A stretch of DNA of 64,000 nt from assembly GCF_004307995.1 (NCBI RefSeq), contig NZ_SIRE01000010.1, positions 1-64,000 of the forward strand, given 5' to 3'. The translations under genes were made by a program, and so were the position numbers. Below the pieces are notes generated by a model. It did not search any database and was not told the DNA's origin. It was given only the letters and a program-made list of their open reading frames with translations. The stretch's first letter is position 1, and every line of letters begins with the position of its first letter. Of the stretch, positions 43,850 through 53,310 are shown piece after piece. The DNA comes from Paenibacillus thalictri (lineage in GTDB: Bacteria > Bacillota > Bacilli > Paenibacillales > NBRC-103111).

Positions 43850-43879
43850 TCTCACTTAAAGGGAGCGGGGAAAATACCG

Positions 43880-45511
43880 ATGAATATACATAGGTTGGAA
43901 TGGACATCAACCCAGCCTTTAGCCGAAGCTTATTTGCGGGACTTCGGTAAAGTAGCTCCGCTGTTCGATTATAACGTCTGGCAGCAGGAAGAGTGGGTTC
44001 GCCGCGCCGAATGGGTGGATGACGAGCGCCGTTTTTCCGTCGACCGGGAAGGCTTGTGCCGTGTATTAACCCGTTTTAATCGGAGCATCGGCGCCGATGA
44101 AGCGGCACTTGCTTCGATCGACAAATTGTCCCGGCCCGATACGCTTGCGATCGTAGGGGGACAGCAGGCCGGCTTGTTTACAGGCCAGTTGCTCGTTATT
44201 TACAAGGCGATTACGCTGCTGCAGACGGCGAAGCAAGCGGAAGCTCAATTAGGCCGGACGGTGGTCCCGGTTTTTTGGATCGCCGGAGAAGACCATGACT
44301 TCGATGAAGTCAATCATATTTTTCAGTTGACAAGCGATCTTCGTGTTGAGAAAATCAAGCTGGAACGAACGGGAGACAAGCGTGGTTCCGTGAGCCGGCT
44401 GCAGATTGCCGCCGAACAGTGGGAATCCGTGCTGGACCAGCTCGATGCCGGTTTGATGCAGACGGAGTTTAAAGCGTCATTGATGGAGCAGCTGCGAGAA
44501 TTTGCGGCAAGTTCCGCTACGCTCGTCGATTTTTTTGGCAAAATGATGGCTTGGCTGTTCCGGGAAACCGGGCTTGTTTTCATCAATTCCGACGATCCTG
44601 ATCTCCGTGCTTTGGAAAGCTCGATGTTCGAGCGGCTGATTGAGGAACACCGGCCTCTGCAGGCCGCCGTTGAGAACCGCGCCCGTAAGGTGCAGGAGCT
44701 TGGCTTTACGCCGCAGGTCGAAATTCAACAAGGCAATGCCAATCTGTTTGTATGCAGCGAAGGGGAACGCGTATTGTTATACGCTCAGGATGACGGCTTC
44801 AGCACCCGCCGCCATGACCGCTTTCTGACCAAAGAGCAGCTGCTGGATTACGCCCGCCAAGCGCCGGGGAAACTGAGCAATAATGTAATTACCCGTCCTT
44901 TGATGCAAGAATATTTGTTTCCTGTGCTTGGCACAGTGCTGGGTCCCGGGGAAATTGCGTATTGGGCGCAGCTGGGCGAAGCGTTTCACCAGCTCGGCAT
45001 GCGCATGCCGCTGATTGTTCCGCGTGTGGAAGTGACGCTGATGGAAGGCACTGTAACCAAACATATGGGCAAATACGGGCTGACGGTCGAAGATGTGATC
45101 CACCGTTTTGAAGAGAAACGGGAATCGTGGCTGCAGGCTCAAGATACGCTCCATCTTGACGAGCAATTCGAGCAGGTGCGCCGCCAGTTTAAGGCGAGTT
45201 ACGAGCCGCTTGTCGGCCTCATCGCCGGGATTAATCCGGGACTTAAAAAGCTGGGCGAAACGAACCTCGGCAAAATTGTCGAGCAGATCGATTTTCTTGA
45301 GCAAAAAGCTTCCGACGCTTACCGTGCACAGTTTGATGCGGCGCTCAGACAGCTTACCCGCATTCAACTTTCCGTTTTGCCGCAAGGCCGGCCGCAAGAA
45401 CGCATTTATAACGTGGTTTCATATTTAAACCGCTACGGTGAGCGCTGGCTGCGCGAGCTGATGGAATCGCCGCTGGAGCCGGACGGCTTTCACCGCATTA
45501 GCGAACTTTAA
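43880..45511 (+). CDS. bshC: bacillithiol synthase BshC (cysteine-adding enzyme)
   Basis: 543 residues, the last step of bacillithiol synthesis: adds cysteine to GlcN-malate. Family features: IVGGQQAGLFTGQLLVIYKA (about 86-105), VPVFWIAGEDHDFDEVNH, ending in a long coiled coil, and length near B. subtilis BshC (539). The ATG at 43880 has GGGAGCGGGG about 9 bases upstream; an in-frame start at 43844 lies in the MITE edge. In B. subtilis bshC (yllA) directly precedes mraZ; here ahcY, a lipoprotein and a large SLH gene intervene. Confidence 0.95.
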   Translation: MNIHRLEWTSTQPLAEAYLRDFGKVAPLFDYNVWQQEEWVRRAEWVDDERRFSVDREGLCRVLTRFNRSIGADEAALASIDKLSRPDTLAIVGGQQAGLFTGQLLVIYKAITLLQTAKQAEAQLGRTVVPVFWIAGEDHDFDEVNHIFQLTSDLRVEKIKLERTGDKRGSVSRLQIAAEQWESVLDQLDAGLMQTEFKASLMEQLREFAASSATLVDFFGKMMAWLFRETGLVFINSDDPDLRALESSMFERLIEEHRPLQAAVENRARKVQELGFTPQVEIQQGNANLFVCSEGERVLLYAQDDGFSTRRHDRFLTKEQLLDYARQAPGKLSNNVITRPLMQEYLFPVLGTVLGPGEIAYWAQLGEAFHQLGMRMPLIVPRVEVTLMEGTVTKHMGKYGLTVEDVIHRFEEKRESWLQAQDTLHLDEQFEQVRRQFKASYEPLVGLIAGINPGLKKLGETNLGKIVEQIDFLEQKASDAYRAQFDAALRQLTRIQLSVLPQGRPQERIYNVVSYLNRYGERWLRELMESPLEPDGFHRISEL

Positions 45512-45539
45512 ATTTTTTAATACATATGGAGGTCAGTAA

Positions 45540-46802
45540 ATGAATACAAAAGATCGCAGCATTGTAAGAGATATGTCTTTGGCGCCGGAAGGGCACCTGA
45601 AAATTGATTGGGTTAATGCGCACATGCCTGTGCTGAACAAAATCCGCGAGCAATTTGAGAAAGAAAAACCGTTTCAAGGATTAAAAGTGGCGATTTCGCT
45701 CCATCTTGAGGCCAAGACTGCTTATTTGGCTAAAGTCGTTCAAGCCGGCGGCGCGGAAGTGGCGATTTGCGGCAGCAACCCGTTGTCCACGCAAGACGAC
45801 GTCTGCGCAGCACTTGTTGAAGACGGCATTACCGTATTCGCTAAATACAACCCGGATCCGCAAGAATACAAAGATTTGCTGGTCAAGACGCTGGAAACGC
45901 AGCCGGATCTGCTGATCGACGACGGCGGCGATTTGGTATCCACGCTTCATACGGAGCGCCAAGATCTGCTCAAAAACGTGCGCGGCGGCGCTGAAGAAAC
46001 AACAACCGGTATTTTGCGCCTTAAAGCGATGGAAAAGCAAGGCCAACTGAAATTCCCAATGGTTGCGGTTAATGACGCATTCTGCAAATATTTGTTCGAC
46101 AACCGTTACGGTACGGGCCAATCCGTATGGGATGGCATCAACCGCACAACCAACCTGGTGGCTGCGGGCAAAACCGTTGTGGTCAACGGCTACGGCTGGT
46201 GCGGTAAAGGCGTGGCTATGCGTGCCAAAGGTTTGGGCTCCAACGTTGTCGTGACGGAAATCGACGCCATTAAAGCGGTAGAAGCTTATATGGACGGCTT
46301 CACTGTGCTGCCGATGCTGGAAGCCGCCAAAATCGGCGACATCTTTGTCACTGTCACAGGTAACCGTGACGTAATCCGCGGCGAGCATTACGAAGTGATG
46401 AAAGACGGCGCGATTTTGTCCAATGCCGGACATTTCGACGTGGAAGTAAACAAACCGGAGCTTGAGGCGTTGTCCACTTCGGTGCGCACCGTTCGCCGCA
46501 ACATCGAAGAATACCAGCTGAAAGACGGCCGCAAAATTTATTTGCTGGCTGAAGGACGTCTTGTCAACTTGGCAGCCGGCGACGGCCACCCGGCGGAAAT
46601 TATGGACATGACGTTTGCGCTGCAAGCGATGTCCTTGAAATACGTCAACGACAACTACAAAAACATCGGCAACAAAGTCGTCAACGTGCCTTACGAGCTT
46701 GACGAGCAAGTGGCCCGCTTCAAACTTGCTGCGATGAACATGGGCATCGACAGCTTGACCGAGCAGCAAAAAGCGTACCTCGACAGCTGGGCGGAGCACT
46801 AA
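45540..46802 (+). CDS. ahcY: S-adenosylhomocysteine hydrolase
   Basis: 420 residues. Reversibly splits S-adenosylhomocysteine to adenosine and homocysteine with tightly bound NAD. Family motifs: [43 protein letters not shown]-binding [13 protein letters not shown] (GYGWCGKG 217-224) and NAGHFDVEV. It is the short form without the 40-residue insert. Many Bacillales instead use Pfs plus LuxS. Lies 28 bases after bshC with GGAGG 8 bases before the ATG, so the two are probably co-transcribed. Terminator follows. Confidence 0.96.
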   Translation: MNTKDRSIVRDMSLAPEGHLKIDWVNAHMPVLNKIREQFEKEKPFQGLKVAISLHLEAKTAYLAKVVQAGGAEVAICGSNPLSTQDDVCAALVEDGITVFAKYNPDPQEYKDLLVKTLETQPDLLIDDGGDLVSTLHTERQDLLKNVRGGAEETTTGILRLKAMEKQGQLKFPMVAVNDAFCKYLFDNRYGTGQSVWDGINRTTNLVAAGKTVVVNGYGWCGKGVAMRAKGLGSNVVVTEIDAIKAVEAYMDGFTVLPMLEAAKIGDIFVTVTGNRDVIRGEHYEVMKDGAILSNAGHFDVEVNKPELEALSTSVRTVRRNIEEYQLKDGRKIYLLAEGRLVNLAAGDGHPAEIMDMTFALQAMSLKYVNDNYKNIGNKVVNVPYELDEQVARFKLAAMNMGIDSLTEQQKAYLDSWAEH

Positions 46803-46835
46803 GCCGAAATAGCTTTCATAGCAATGTGCATTGTA

Positions 46836-46877
46836 AAACCGTACTCCCTCTTGAAGAGCTGGGGTGCGGTTTTTTTC
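46836..46877 (+). terminator. intrinsic terminator after ahcY
   Basis: AAACCGTAC-n-CCC (from 46836) pairs with GGG-n-TGCGGTTT (to 46872) around TCTTGAAGAGCT, with a seven-T tail. Confidence 0.85.
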
Positions 46878-46975
46878 CTGTTTATGAAACATATTCCATA
46901 TCGGTTCCGTCTGAAGTTATACAGCGTCAAACAGGAGAAATGAGGCGTTGTGAACAAATCGAGGGGGTCGTTTAA

Positions 46976-48025
46976 ATGAAAAGGACTATGCTTCAGAAGG
47001 CAGCCGCGCCGCTGTGCGGAATGCTTTTATTGACTGCGCTGCTGGCGGGGTGCAGCAGTGCCGATTCCAAGCAAGCGGGGAGTTCGCAGTCAACATCGTA
47101 CAACACAGAAGCAAAAGCCGATTCGCTGCAGCATGGGACGGCGGAGAATGTCGATCAATCCGCGGCCAAAGCGGTCTCGGCGGGAGGGGGACCGTCTGCA
47201 GCAAATCAATCAAGCTCAGGCTCCGCCATGGCGACAGCTTCTCCAAGTGCGACTGCCAGTATTCCCGATGCGTTAAACCGGAAAATCATGTATAAAGCGA
47301 ATCTTGTCATGAGAACGGACAATTACGGAGAAGCCCGGACAAAAGTGCAGGATGTTGTGGCATTATCCGGAGGATATGTATTGCAATTTAGCGAAAATAC
47401 CGGCACCAATGAAAAAAGCGGGAATTTCACGATCAAAGTGCCGGCCAGCGGATTTTCTTCGCTTCTCGACAAGCTGGAAACGATATCCCTTTTCTCTCAG
47501 CGCAGCGTCCAGGGGCAAGATGTGTCCGAAGAATACGTGGATCTCGATTCACGGCTCAAGGCGAAGCAGGTTGTAGAAACAAGGCTGCTCTCGTTTATGG
47601 AGAAAGCGACAAAAACCGATGAACTGCTGGCTTTTTCAAATGAGCTGGCCAAAGTCCAAGAAGAAATCGAACGGATGAAAGGCCGTATGAGGTATATCGA
47701 TCAAAATGTCGCGATGTCCACAATCGAGCTCCGGCTGTATCAAAAAGCGGAAGCGGCCAGCAGCTTCGGCTTGTCGGACGCCTCGCCGTTCGGCAAACGA
47801 ATCGGAGGGGCGCTTGATTTCAGCATTTCGGCGATTGTTACGATTGTGCAGTCGCTTGTCCTTTTTATCGTGGGCGCTTTGCCTATTGCCCTGCTGCTTG
47901 CAGTCATAGCGGCCCCGTTCTGGTATTTCATCCGCGCAAGAAGGCTGAAACAAGCGAGTTTGCGCAAAGAGGTCTTTTTGCGGCAGAGCGGCAGCGAATC
48001 GGAGGACGCCGACCGGCCCGAATAA
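46976..48025 (+). CDS. DUF4349 domain lipoprotein
   Basis: 349 residues. Lipoprotein signal with lipobox LLAGC (Cys26), a Ser/Ala/Gln-rich linker (30-95), a DUF4349 domain (about 100-265: KIMYKANLVMRTDNYGEART, GNFTIKVPASGFSSLLDKL, SEEYVDLDSRLKAKQ), a coiled coil, a transmembrane helix (about 285-312) and a short charged tail. Function unknown; many such proteins occur in Firmicutes and may sense or shape the envelope. CGAGGGGG lies before the ATG. The SLH gene follows 200 bases downstream. Confidence 0.9.
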   Translation: MKRTMLQKAAAPLCGMLLLTALLAGCSSADSKQAGSSQSTSYNTEAKADSLQHGTAENVDQSAAKAVSAGGGPSAANQSSSGSAMATASPSATASIPDALNRKIMYKANLVMRTDNYGEARTKVQDVVALSGGYVLQFSENTGTNEKSGNFTIKVPASGFSSLLDKLETISLFSQRSVQGQDVSEEYVDLDSRLKAKQVVETRLLSFMEKATKTDELLAFSNELAKVQEEIERMKGRMRYIDQNVAMSTIELRLYQKAEAASSFGLSDASPFGKRIGGALDFSISAIVTIVQSLVLFIVGALPIALLLAVIAAPFWYFIRARRLKQASLRKEVFLRQSGSESEDADRPE

Positions 48026-48034
48026 TTTCCCCCT

Positions 48035-48063
48035 TTTCAAAATGATGCAGTTGGGAGTATACT
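48035..48063 (+). promoter_or_regulatory. possible SigA promoter of the SLH gene
   Basis: TTTCAA (48035-48040), 17-bp spacer, TATACT (48058-48063); predicted start near 48070, 155 bases before the ATG, so the hairpin at 48107-48190 would be within the leader. Confidence 0.5.
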
Positions 48064-48106
48064 GATCTCGTCAATTACATTTTGCGATCGGCTAGAGAAC
48101 AGGAGA

Positions 48107-48190
48107 AGCCCGGATTGCACGATAAGCATGACATCACAGCGGAATCATATTCCGGTTGTGTGTTTTGTTCATCGTACACCGGGCTTTTTT
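48107..48190 (+). terminator. terminator-like hairpin in the SLH gene leader
   Basis: Nested stems: AGCCCGG/CCGGGCT (48107-48113, 48179-48185), ACGAT/ATCGT (48119-48123, 48171-48175) and CGGAAT/ATTCCG (48140-48145, 48149-48154), followed by six T residues. Could end the DUF4349 transcript or attenuate the SLH gene. Confidence 0.75.
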
Positions 48191-48224
48191 GCGTTCTCTC
48201 GGCCAAAGATCAGGGAGGGTGTTT

Positions 48225-51200
48225 ATGAAGCTGATAAAAGCGAAACAATGGGTGGTCGTCATGCTGGTGATGACGATGCTCGCCGCATCGTTTGGGGGAA
48301 TGTATCCGCTGTCACAAGCGAATGCGGCATCTGTCAAACCGGATTTGCTGATTACCGAGATCGTACCTGCCACAAGCGGGGCCAATGAAGCTTTTGAGTA
48401 CGTCGAATTGTACAACAATACGACAGACCCGATTGATCTATCGGAGTATTATTTGTTTTACTACACCTCCAATGCGTGGCAGCTCGGCAAAACCATTCAA
48501 CCGAAAAGCACGATGGTATTGTGGCTGAAGAAACTGGACAATTTGAACAATCCTTCTGGCCCAAACGCCTTAAGCGACTTTAATGCAAACTACGGAGTCA
48601 CTTTGACGTCCGCACAGGTCTATGAGGTTAATCTAACAACCTCGGCCCAAGGATTAAGCAACAACGCAGAACGTCTTGTTGCCGTCGGCAAAGCGACCAG
48701 CGCTTCGGACCGCAGCCATCTGGTGGCGACAGCTTACATTAACAAAAACGGTGAGGTGGATGGAACGGGGAAAGCGAACAAAAGCGTCACCTACCGCTAC
48801 CCGGCAACGACGGCGACTAACGAAATGCGCAAAATCGCCAACAATCAGCCGGCCACTCCCGGCATGGTGCTGGATTCTCAACTGGCATCCGAAGCGCCGA
48901 CCGGACTTGCCGCACAACCCGGCAACCAGCAAGTGACGTTAACGTGGAGCGCCAATAGTGAAAGCGATATCACCGGATATAACGTCTACCGGGTGGGCGC
49001 CGCCCAACCTGCTACGGTGTCGGGCATCACCTATACCGTAAATGGGCTGACCAATGATACGCAGTATCAATTCCGCATTACGGCGGTCAATGCCGACGGC
49101 TATGAATCGGCAGACTCTTCGATCGTCCAAGCGACGCCGACGGCAGTGGTGGATACCGTGGCTCCCGCAGCGCCAAGCGGCGTTTCCGCGGCAAGTTCGT
49201 CAGGAACGGTTACCGTAAGCTGGGCGCCAAACACAGAGCCGGATATGGGCGGTTATAAGGTGTATGCGGACGGAACTTTGAGCCAGACCGTGTCCGCATC
49301 GACCTACTCCGCTGCGCTTACAACGTTGACGGCCGGCAAGGCCTATTCCTTCGCAGTGTCCGCTTACGACAAATCGAACAACGAGTCCGCCAAATCGGCG
49401 GCGGTGCGTGGCGTGCCGGCCGTCGGCAGCATTCCGGCAATCCTGATCACGGAGCTCGTTGCCGACACGGATAACCATTACGCCGGATTCGACGCTTATG
49501 AGTTTGCAGAGCTGTACAATACAACCGATGCAGCCATCGATTTGAGCGGTTACAGTCTTTCCATCAGCAATACCGATCCGGCCAACACGTGGAAACAAGC
49601 GATTGAAGGCCCGGCCGTCATCGGCCCGAAAGAAACGTTCCTGATCTGGACGCGGAAAGGCGAGCTCAGCGCTTTGACAAAGGCGGATTTTAACCATTAC
49701 TATTACGCCTCCTACACGGATAAGTACATACGCGAGGATCACATCAGCATCATGAACGGGGTAAGCGGTTTGATCAACACGAACCCGCAAACGGTAACTT
49801 TGCTGGACCCGAGCCAAAACGAGGTGGTCAAAGCATCGTATAACCCGTCCGGCAAAGAAGTGGTTCAGGACAATGGCATCAACTACGGTTACCCGACAGA
49901 CGGCACCAAGGTGGTCAGAAAACTGAACACCAACCTGAAAGCGACTCCGGGTTATTTGACGGACGGCCAAGTTCCCGATGTCAGCGGTTCCGATCTGCAG
50001 GCGCCGGCTGCGCCGACGGGTGTTACCGCCACTGCTGGAGCGGGGGAGGTCAAGCTGGTTTGGGCGGATAATACAGAACCGGATTTGGCTGCTTATCGGA
50101 TTTACAAAAACGGAGTGTTGGATTTAACTTTGCCGGCCGGCAAACAAGAAGTGACAGTTCCCGCTCTGACCGGCAACGTGACCTATACGTTTGAGGTGGC
50201 TGCGGCCGATGTATATGGCAACATTTCGCCCAAGTCAACTCCCGTTACGGCGGTACCCACTCATCAAAAGATGACGCAGACCGACCGCAGCTTGCCTTTG
50301 GATAAAACGTCAAGCCCCGACTTTTGGAACTTAAGCGAACCCGGCCTTGTTGTTCCGGGCTTGGCCCAGGACGTTGTGCCGCAAGGCGTTGCGTATGACA
50401 AGGAGAGAGACTGGATCGTCGTTTCTTATTATCGCGAAGACGGCAGACCAAGCATGTTGTCGGTCGTTGACGCCAAAACGAATCTTTTGATCAAATCGAT
50501 CAATGTGTACCAGGAAGATAATACGCCTTATACGGGGCACGCCGGCGGGGTGACGATCAGCAAAAGCAACCTTTGGCTGGCATCGGGCGGTTATATGTAC
50601 CGTATTCCGCTGAATGATATTGTGCAGGCCGCGGATGCGGGCGAAGTTCGCTTTGCCGACCGGTTTTTGACGAACGCCAGAGCGTCTTATGCTGAATACA
50701 AGGACGGCATTTTGTGGGCGGGAGAATTTTATGAAGAAAATTCGGCGACGTATCCGACAGATGCTTCCCATAAGCTGAACAACCGGGACGGCAAACAGTT
50801 CGGAGCTTGGCTGGTAGGTTATAAGCTCGATCCGGACACCGATATGTTGTCTGTCAATCAGCCGCTGGATACGACCAATACCGGAGCGGTAAAACCTTTT
50901 GTACCCGATTACGTGCTGGCAACGGATGTGGACATCCAAGGCGTTCATTTTATGGACGATCAGATCGTCCTCAGTCAATCGTTCTCGCGGGCCAAGTTAA
51001 GCAACCTGCTGCGTTTTAACAATGTACTGAACGAAGCGCCGCACCAAACGGTTGTGATCGGGCAAACGACAGTGCCTTTATGGTTCTTGGATAACGGCAG
51101 CAAAAAAGAAGTCAACCCCGTGCTGGTTTCGCCTCCGATGACGGAAGGCATGCTGGACCGCTCGGGCAAGCTGTACGTACTTTTTGAATCGGGCGCCAAC

Positions 51201-52721
51201 GCGTACAGAGCAACGGCTTTTCAGACTATAGACCGGATGCAGTTGATCGATCTGAACGGTTGGGAGAAATATAACGGTATTGCCGTCCAAGGCGTGCCAA
51301 GCACTTTGGAAATAGGGAAGCAAACGCAAGTTACGGTGATGCAAAATTGGGGCAGCGCTCCGGCCGTTGATGTCACAGCGTTTAGCGGTTTTACATCCAG
51401 CTCGCCTGAGGTAGCCGAGATCAGCGCGCAAGGGCTTATCACCGCGCGCAGCACCGGAGAAACGGTGATTCATGCGACGTACGGCGCTTATGCCCAGGAT
51501 GCGAACCTGAAGGTGTTTGTCCGCTTATACAGCTCAGGCTCACGCCCGCCAGCTTCAAATGGTGCTCCGGCAGGAGAAGTCGCGCAGGCTGACAGCAGCC
51601 GGTTCGAGATAACGGCCGCCGAGCTAAAAACAGAGCAGGACGCGACTGCGGTGACGGTGCCGGCGGACAAACAAGCCGTCGCTTTGCCGGGCAATATTTC
51701 GAATTCACTGCAGCAAAACCGCTTATTGATCCATTTCGGGCAATTCACCGTCTCGATTGGTAAAGAAACACTGCAAAAGCTGACAGCGCCGTTTGGAGCG
51801 GAAGCGTTGCAGGATGCGGATCTGACGTTGGGCTTTAGCCCTCTTGACCCGGCAACCAGAGATAATTTGCTTCAGCAAGCAGGCCAGGCGGAACATGCGG
51901 TGGTCAGAGCCGCAGGCGATATGCTCGATTTGTCGCTGACATTGACGTTAAAAAATGGGGAACAGTCCGCTTTAACGCAATTCGAACAGCCGATTGTTGT
52001 TTCTTTTAAGGTGGATCCGAACGCAAGACCAGAACTCCTCGGCGTATATTACATTCATGAAGACGGTACGGCCGAATATGTTGGCGGACAGATGAAAGAC
52101 GGCATGCTGCAGGCGGAGCTAAGCCATTTCAGCCCATATGCCGTGCTGGAATACGATAAGCAGTATAGCGATGTGCCGGCCGGCCATTGGGCGGCGCAGG
52201 CCGTTCGCACGATGAGCGCGCAGCATATCGTAAATGGCGTGAATGAAACGGAGTTTGCCCCGTCGGCGCAAATTACCCGTGCGGAATTCGCGACGCTGCT
52301 CGTTCGTGGTCTGGGTCTCACATCGAGTCAAAAATCGTCGTTTGCCGATGTGCAGCCGGCAGACTGGTATGCGGCGAGTATCGCGGCGGCAGCGGAAGCA
52401 GGCATCGTCAACGGGCGAGATGACAACCGCTTTGCCCCGAACGAGCCGGTTTCCCGCGAGGAAATGGCGGCGCTGCTGGTGCGCGCGGCGCAGTACAAGG
52501 GAGCCAAGCTGCAGCAAGCCGCCGCTCTGCAAGGCGGATTTGCCGATCAGGCGCAGATCAGCGGCTGGGCTAAAACAGCGGTGGATACGGCTGCAAAATC
52601 CGGACTTTTGCAAGGTAAAGACGCGGCCAAGTTTGAGCCGCACACACCGGCAACCCGTGCGGAAAGTGCGCAAGCCATCTACAATTTGCTCGCTCAATAT
52701 GTGTGGAATTCCGTACATTAA
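48225..52721 (+). CDS. large SLH-anchored surface protein (lamin-tail, FnIII, propeller-like and Ig-like domains)
   Basis: 1498 residues. Signal peptide about 1-35 (cleavage near QANAA), lamin-tail-like domain (about 38-180, LLITEIVPATSG, FEYVELYNNT), FnIII (223-305 and 312-400), second lamin-tail domain (402-575, ILITELVADTD), third FnIII (593-672), a beta-propeller-like region (about 685-1010, VPQGVAYDKERDWIVVSYY), a Big_2-like Ig fold (about 1030-1100), a beta-rich linker and three SLH repeats (from about 1313, 1372 and 1438) that bind pyruvylated secondary wall polymer. Surface-anchored and possibly carbohydrate- or DNA-related; catalytic residues are not evident. GGGAGGGTG lies before the ATG at 48225. 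Confidence 0.92.
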   Translation: MKLIKAKQWVVVMLVMTMLAASFGGMYPLSQANAASVKPDLLITEIVPATSGANEAFEYVELYNNTTDPIDLSEYYLFYYTSNAWQLGKTIQPKSTMVLWLKKLDNLNNPSGPNALSDFNANYGVTLTSAQVYEVNLTTSAQGLSNNAERLVAVGKATSASDRSHLVATAYINKNGEVDGTGKANKSVTYRYPATTATNEMRKIANNQPATPGMVLDSQLASEAPTGLAAQPGNQQVTLTWSANSESDITGYNVYRVGAAQPATVSGITYTVNGLTNDTQYQFRITAVNADGYESADSSIVQATPTAVVDTVAPAAPSGVSAASSSGTVTVSWAPNTEPDMGGYKVYADGTLSQTVSASTYSAALTTLTAGKAYSFAVSAYDKSNNESAKSAAVRGVPAVGSIPAILITELVADTDNHYAGFDAYEFAELYNTTDAAIDLSGYSLSISNTDPANTWKQAIEGPAVIGPKETFLIWTRKGELSALTKADFNHYYYASYTDKYIREDHISIMNGVSGLINTNPQTVTLLDPSQNEVVKASYNPSGKEVVQDNGINYGYPTDGTKVVRKLNTNLKATPGYLTDGQVPDVSGSDLQAPAAPTGVTATAGAGEVKLVWADNTEPDLAAYRIYKNGVLDLTLPAGKQEVTVPALTGNVTYTFEVAAADVYGNISPKSTPVTAVPTHQKMTQTDRSLPLDKTSSPDFWNLSEPGLVVPGLAQDVVPQGVAYDKERDWIVVSYYREDGRPSMLSVVDAKTNLLIKSINVYQEDNTPYTGHAGGVTISKSNLWLASGGYMYRIPLNDIVQAADAGEVRFADRFLTNARASYAEYKDGILWAGEFYEENSATYPTDASHKLNNRDGKQFGAWLVGYKLDPDTDMLSVNQPLDTTNTGAVKPFVPDYVLATDVDIQGVHFMDDQIVLSQSFSRAKLSNLLRFNNVLNEAPHQTVVIGQTTVPLWFLDNGSKKEVNPVLVSPPMTEGMLDRSGKLYVLFESGANAYRATAFQTIDRMQLIDLNGWEKYNGIAVQGVPSTLEIGKQTQVTVMQNWGSAPAVDVTAFSGFTSSSPEVAEISAQGLITARSTGETVIHATYGAYAQDANLKVFVRLYSSGSRPPASNGAPAGEVAQADSSRFEITAAELKTEQDATAVTVPADKQAVALPGNISNSLQQNRLLIHFGQFTVSIGKETLQKLTAPFGAEALQDADLTLGFSPLDPATRDNLLQQAGQAEHAVVRAAGDMLDLSLTLTLKNGEQSALTQFEQPIVVSFKVDPNARPELLGVYYIHEDGTAEYVGGQMKDGMLQAELSHFSPYAVLEYDKQYSDVPAGHWAAQAVRTMSAQHIVNGVNETEFAPSAQITRAEFATLLVRGLGLTSSQKSSFADVQPADWYAASIAAAAEAGIVNGRDDNRFAPNEPVSREEMAALLVRAAQYKGAKLQQAAALQGGFADQAQISGWAKTAVDTAAKSGLLQGKDAAKFEPHTPATRAESAQAIYNLLAQYVWNSVH

Positions 52722-52748
52722 CCTGTAACATTTGAAAATTAATTGCTA

Positions 52749-52776
52749 AATCCTGCCCCCGAGGCAGGATTTTTTA
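52749..52776 (+). terminator. intrinsic terminator after the SLH gene
   Basis: AATCCTGCC (52749-52757) pairs perfectly with GGCAGGATT (52763-52771), followed by T residues. Confidence 0.92.
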
Positions 52777-52795
52777 TATACGTAGCGAATTATTT

Positions 52796-52804
52796 TGGTA
52801 TAAT
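52796..52804 (+). promoter_or_regulatory. extended -10 promoter of mraZ
   Basis: TGGTATAAT: perfect TATAAT with the TG extension and no clear -35. The same nine bases occur before murE at 59280-59288. Predicted start near 52811, immediately at the MraZ-box-like repeats. Confidence 0.6.
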
Positions 52805-52812
52805 GGTGGTAG

Positions 52813-52842
52813 AAAGTGGGGTAAAGTGGTGAAAAAGGGGTG
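52813..52842 (+). promoter_or_regulatory. MraZ-box-like direct repeats
   Basis: AAAGTGG at 52813 and 52823, and AAAAGGGGTG from about 52833, three repeats at 10-bp spacing between the -10 and the mraZ start. MraZ binds short TGGG/AAAGTG-type direct repeats before its own gene in other bacteria, so autoregulation is likely. Confidence 0.6.
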
Positions 52843-52849
52843 ACGTAGC

Positions 52850-53287
52850 ATGTTCATGGGCGAATATCAGCACAGTATCGACGATAAAGGCCGCATGATC
52901 ATCCCTGCTAAGTTCCGCGAGGAGCTTGGATCCACGTTTATCGTTACACGCGGGCTTGACCAATGTTTGTTTGTATACCCGATGTCCGAATGGCACGTTA
53001 TGGAGCAGAAGCTGAAGGCGCTGCCTCTGATGAAATCGGATGCGCGGGCATTTACCCGGTTTTTCTTCTCGGGCGCCACTGAATGCGAGCTGGACAAGCA
53101 GGGGCGGATTAATATTCCTAACATGCTTGTAGAACATGCCAAGCTGGAGAAGGAATGCGTCGTCATCGGCGTATCGAGCCGCGTGGAGATTTGGGGCAAG
53201 CAAATATGGGAAAGCTATTCTCAAGCATCGGAGGAATCATTTAATGAAATTGCCGAGAAATTGGTCGATTTCAACTTCGATCTGTAA
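52850..53287 (+). CDS. mraZ: transcriptional regulator MraZ
   Basis: 145 residues with two AbrB-like swapped-hairpin repeats: [20 protein letters not shown] (1-20) and [20 protein letters not shown]. MraZ forms a ring and represses the dcw cluster by binding repeats before its own gene, as seen at 52813-52842. First gene of the cluster; GGGGTGACG is the ribosome-binding site. rsmH follows after 23 bases. Confidence 0.97.
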   Translation: MFMGEYQHSIDDKGRMIIPAKFREELGSTFIVTRGLDQCLFVYPMSEWHVMEQKLKALPLMKSDARAFTRFFFSGATECELDKQGRINIPNMLVEHAKLEKECVVIGVSSRVEIWGKQIWESYSQASEESFNEIAEKLVDFNFDL

Positions 53288-53310
53288 ACGCACAACAGGA
53301 GGACCCGCTA

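Noticed and set aside
43629..43893. Short plus-strand frames (72 and 81 residues) in the MITE-like element
   Set aside because: They span the inverted ends, lack ribosome-binding sites and look like by-products of the repeat.
45681..46892. 403-residue minus-strand frame opposite ahcY
   Set aside because: Fully antisense to a clear ahcY gene; composition (His, Phe, Val rich) is typical of a shadow frame.
48070..48225. T-box or known riboswitch in the SLH gene leader
   Set aside because: No T-box sequence (TGGNACCGCG-like) or other recognisable aptamer core; only the nested hairpin is supported.
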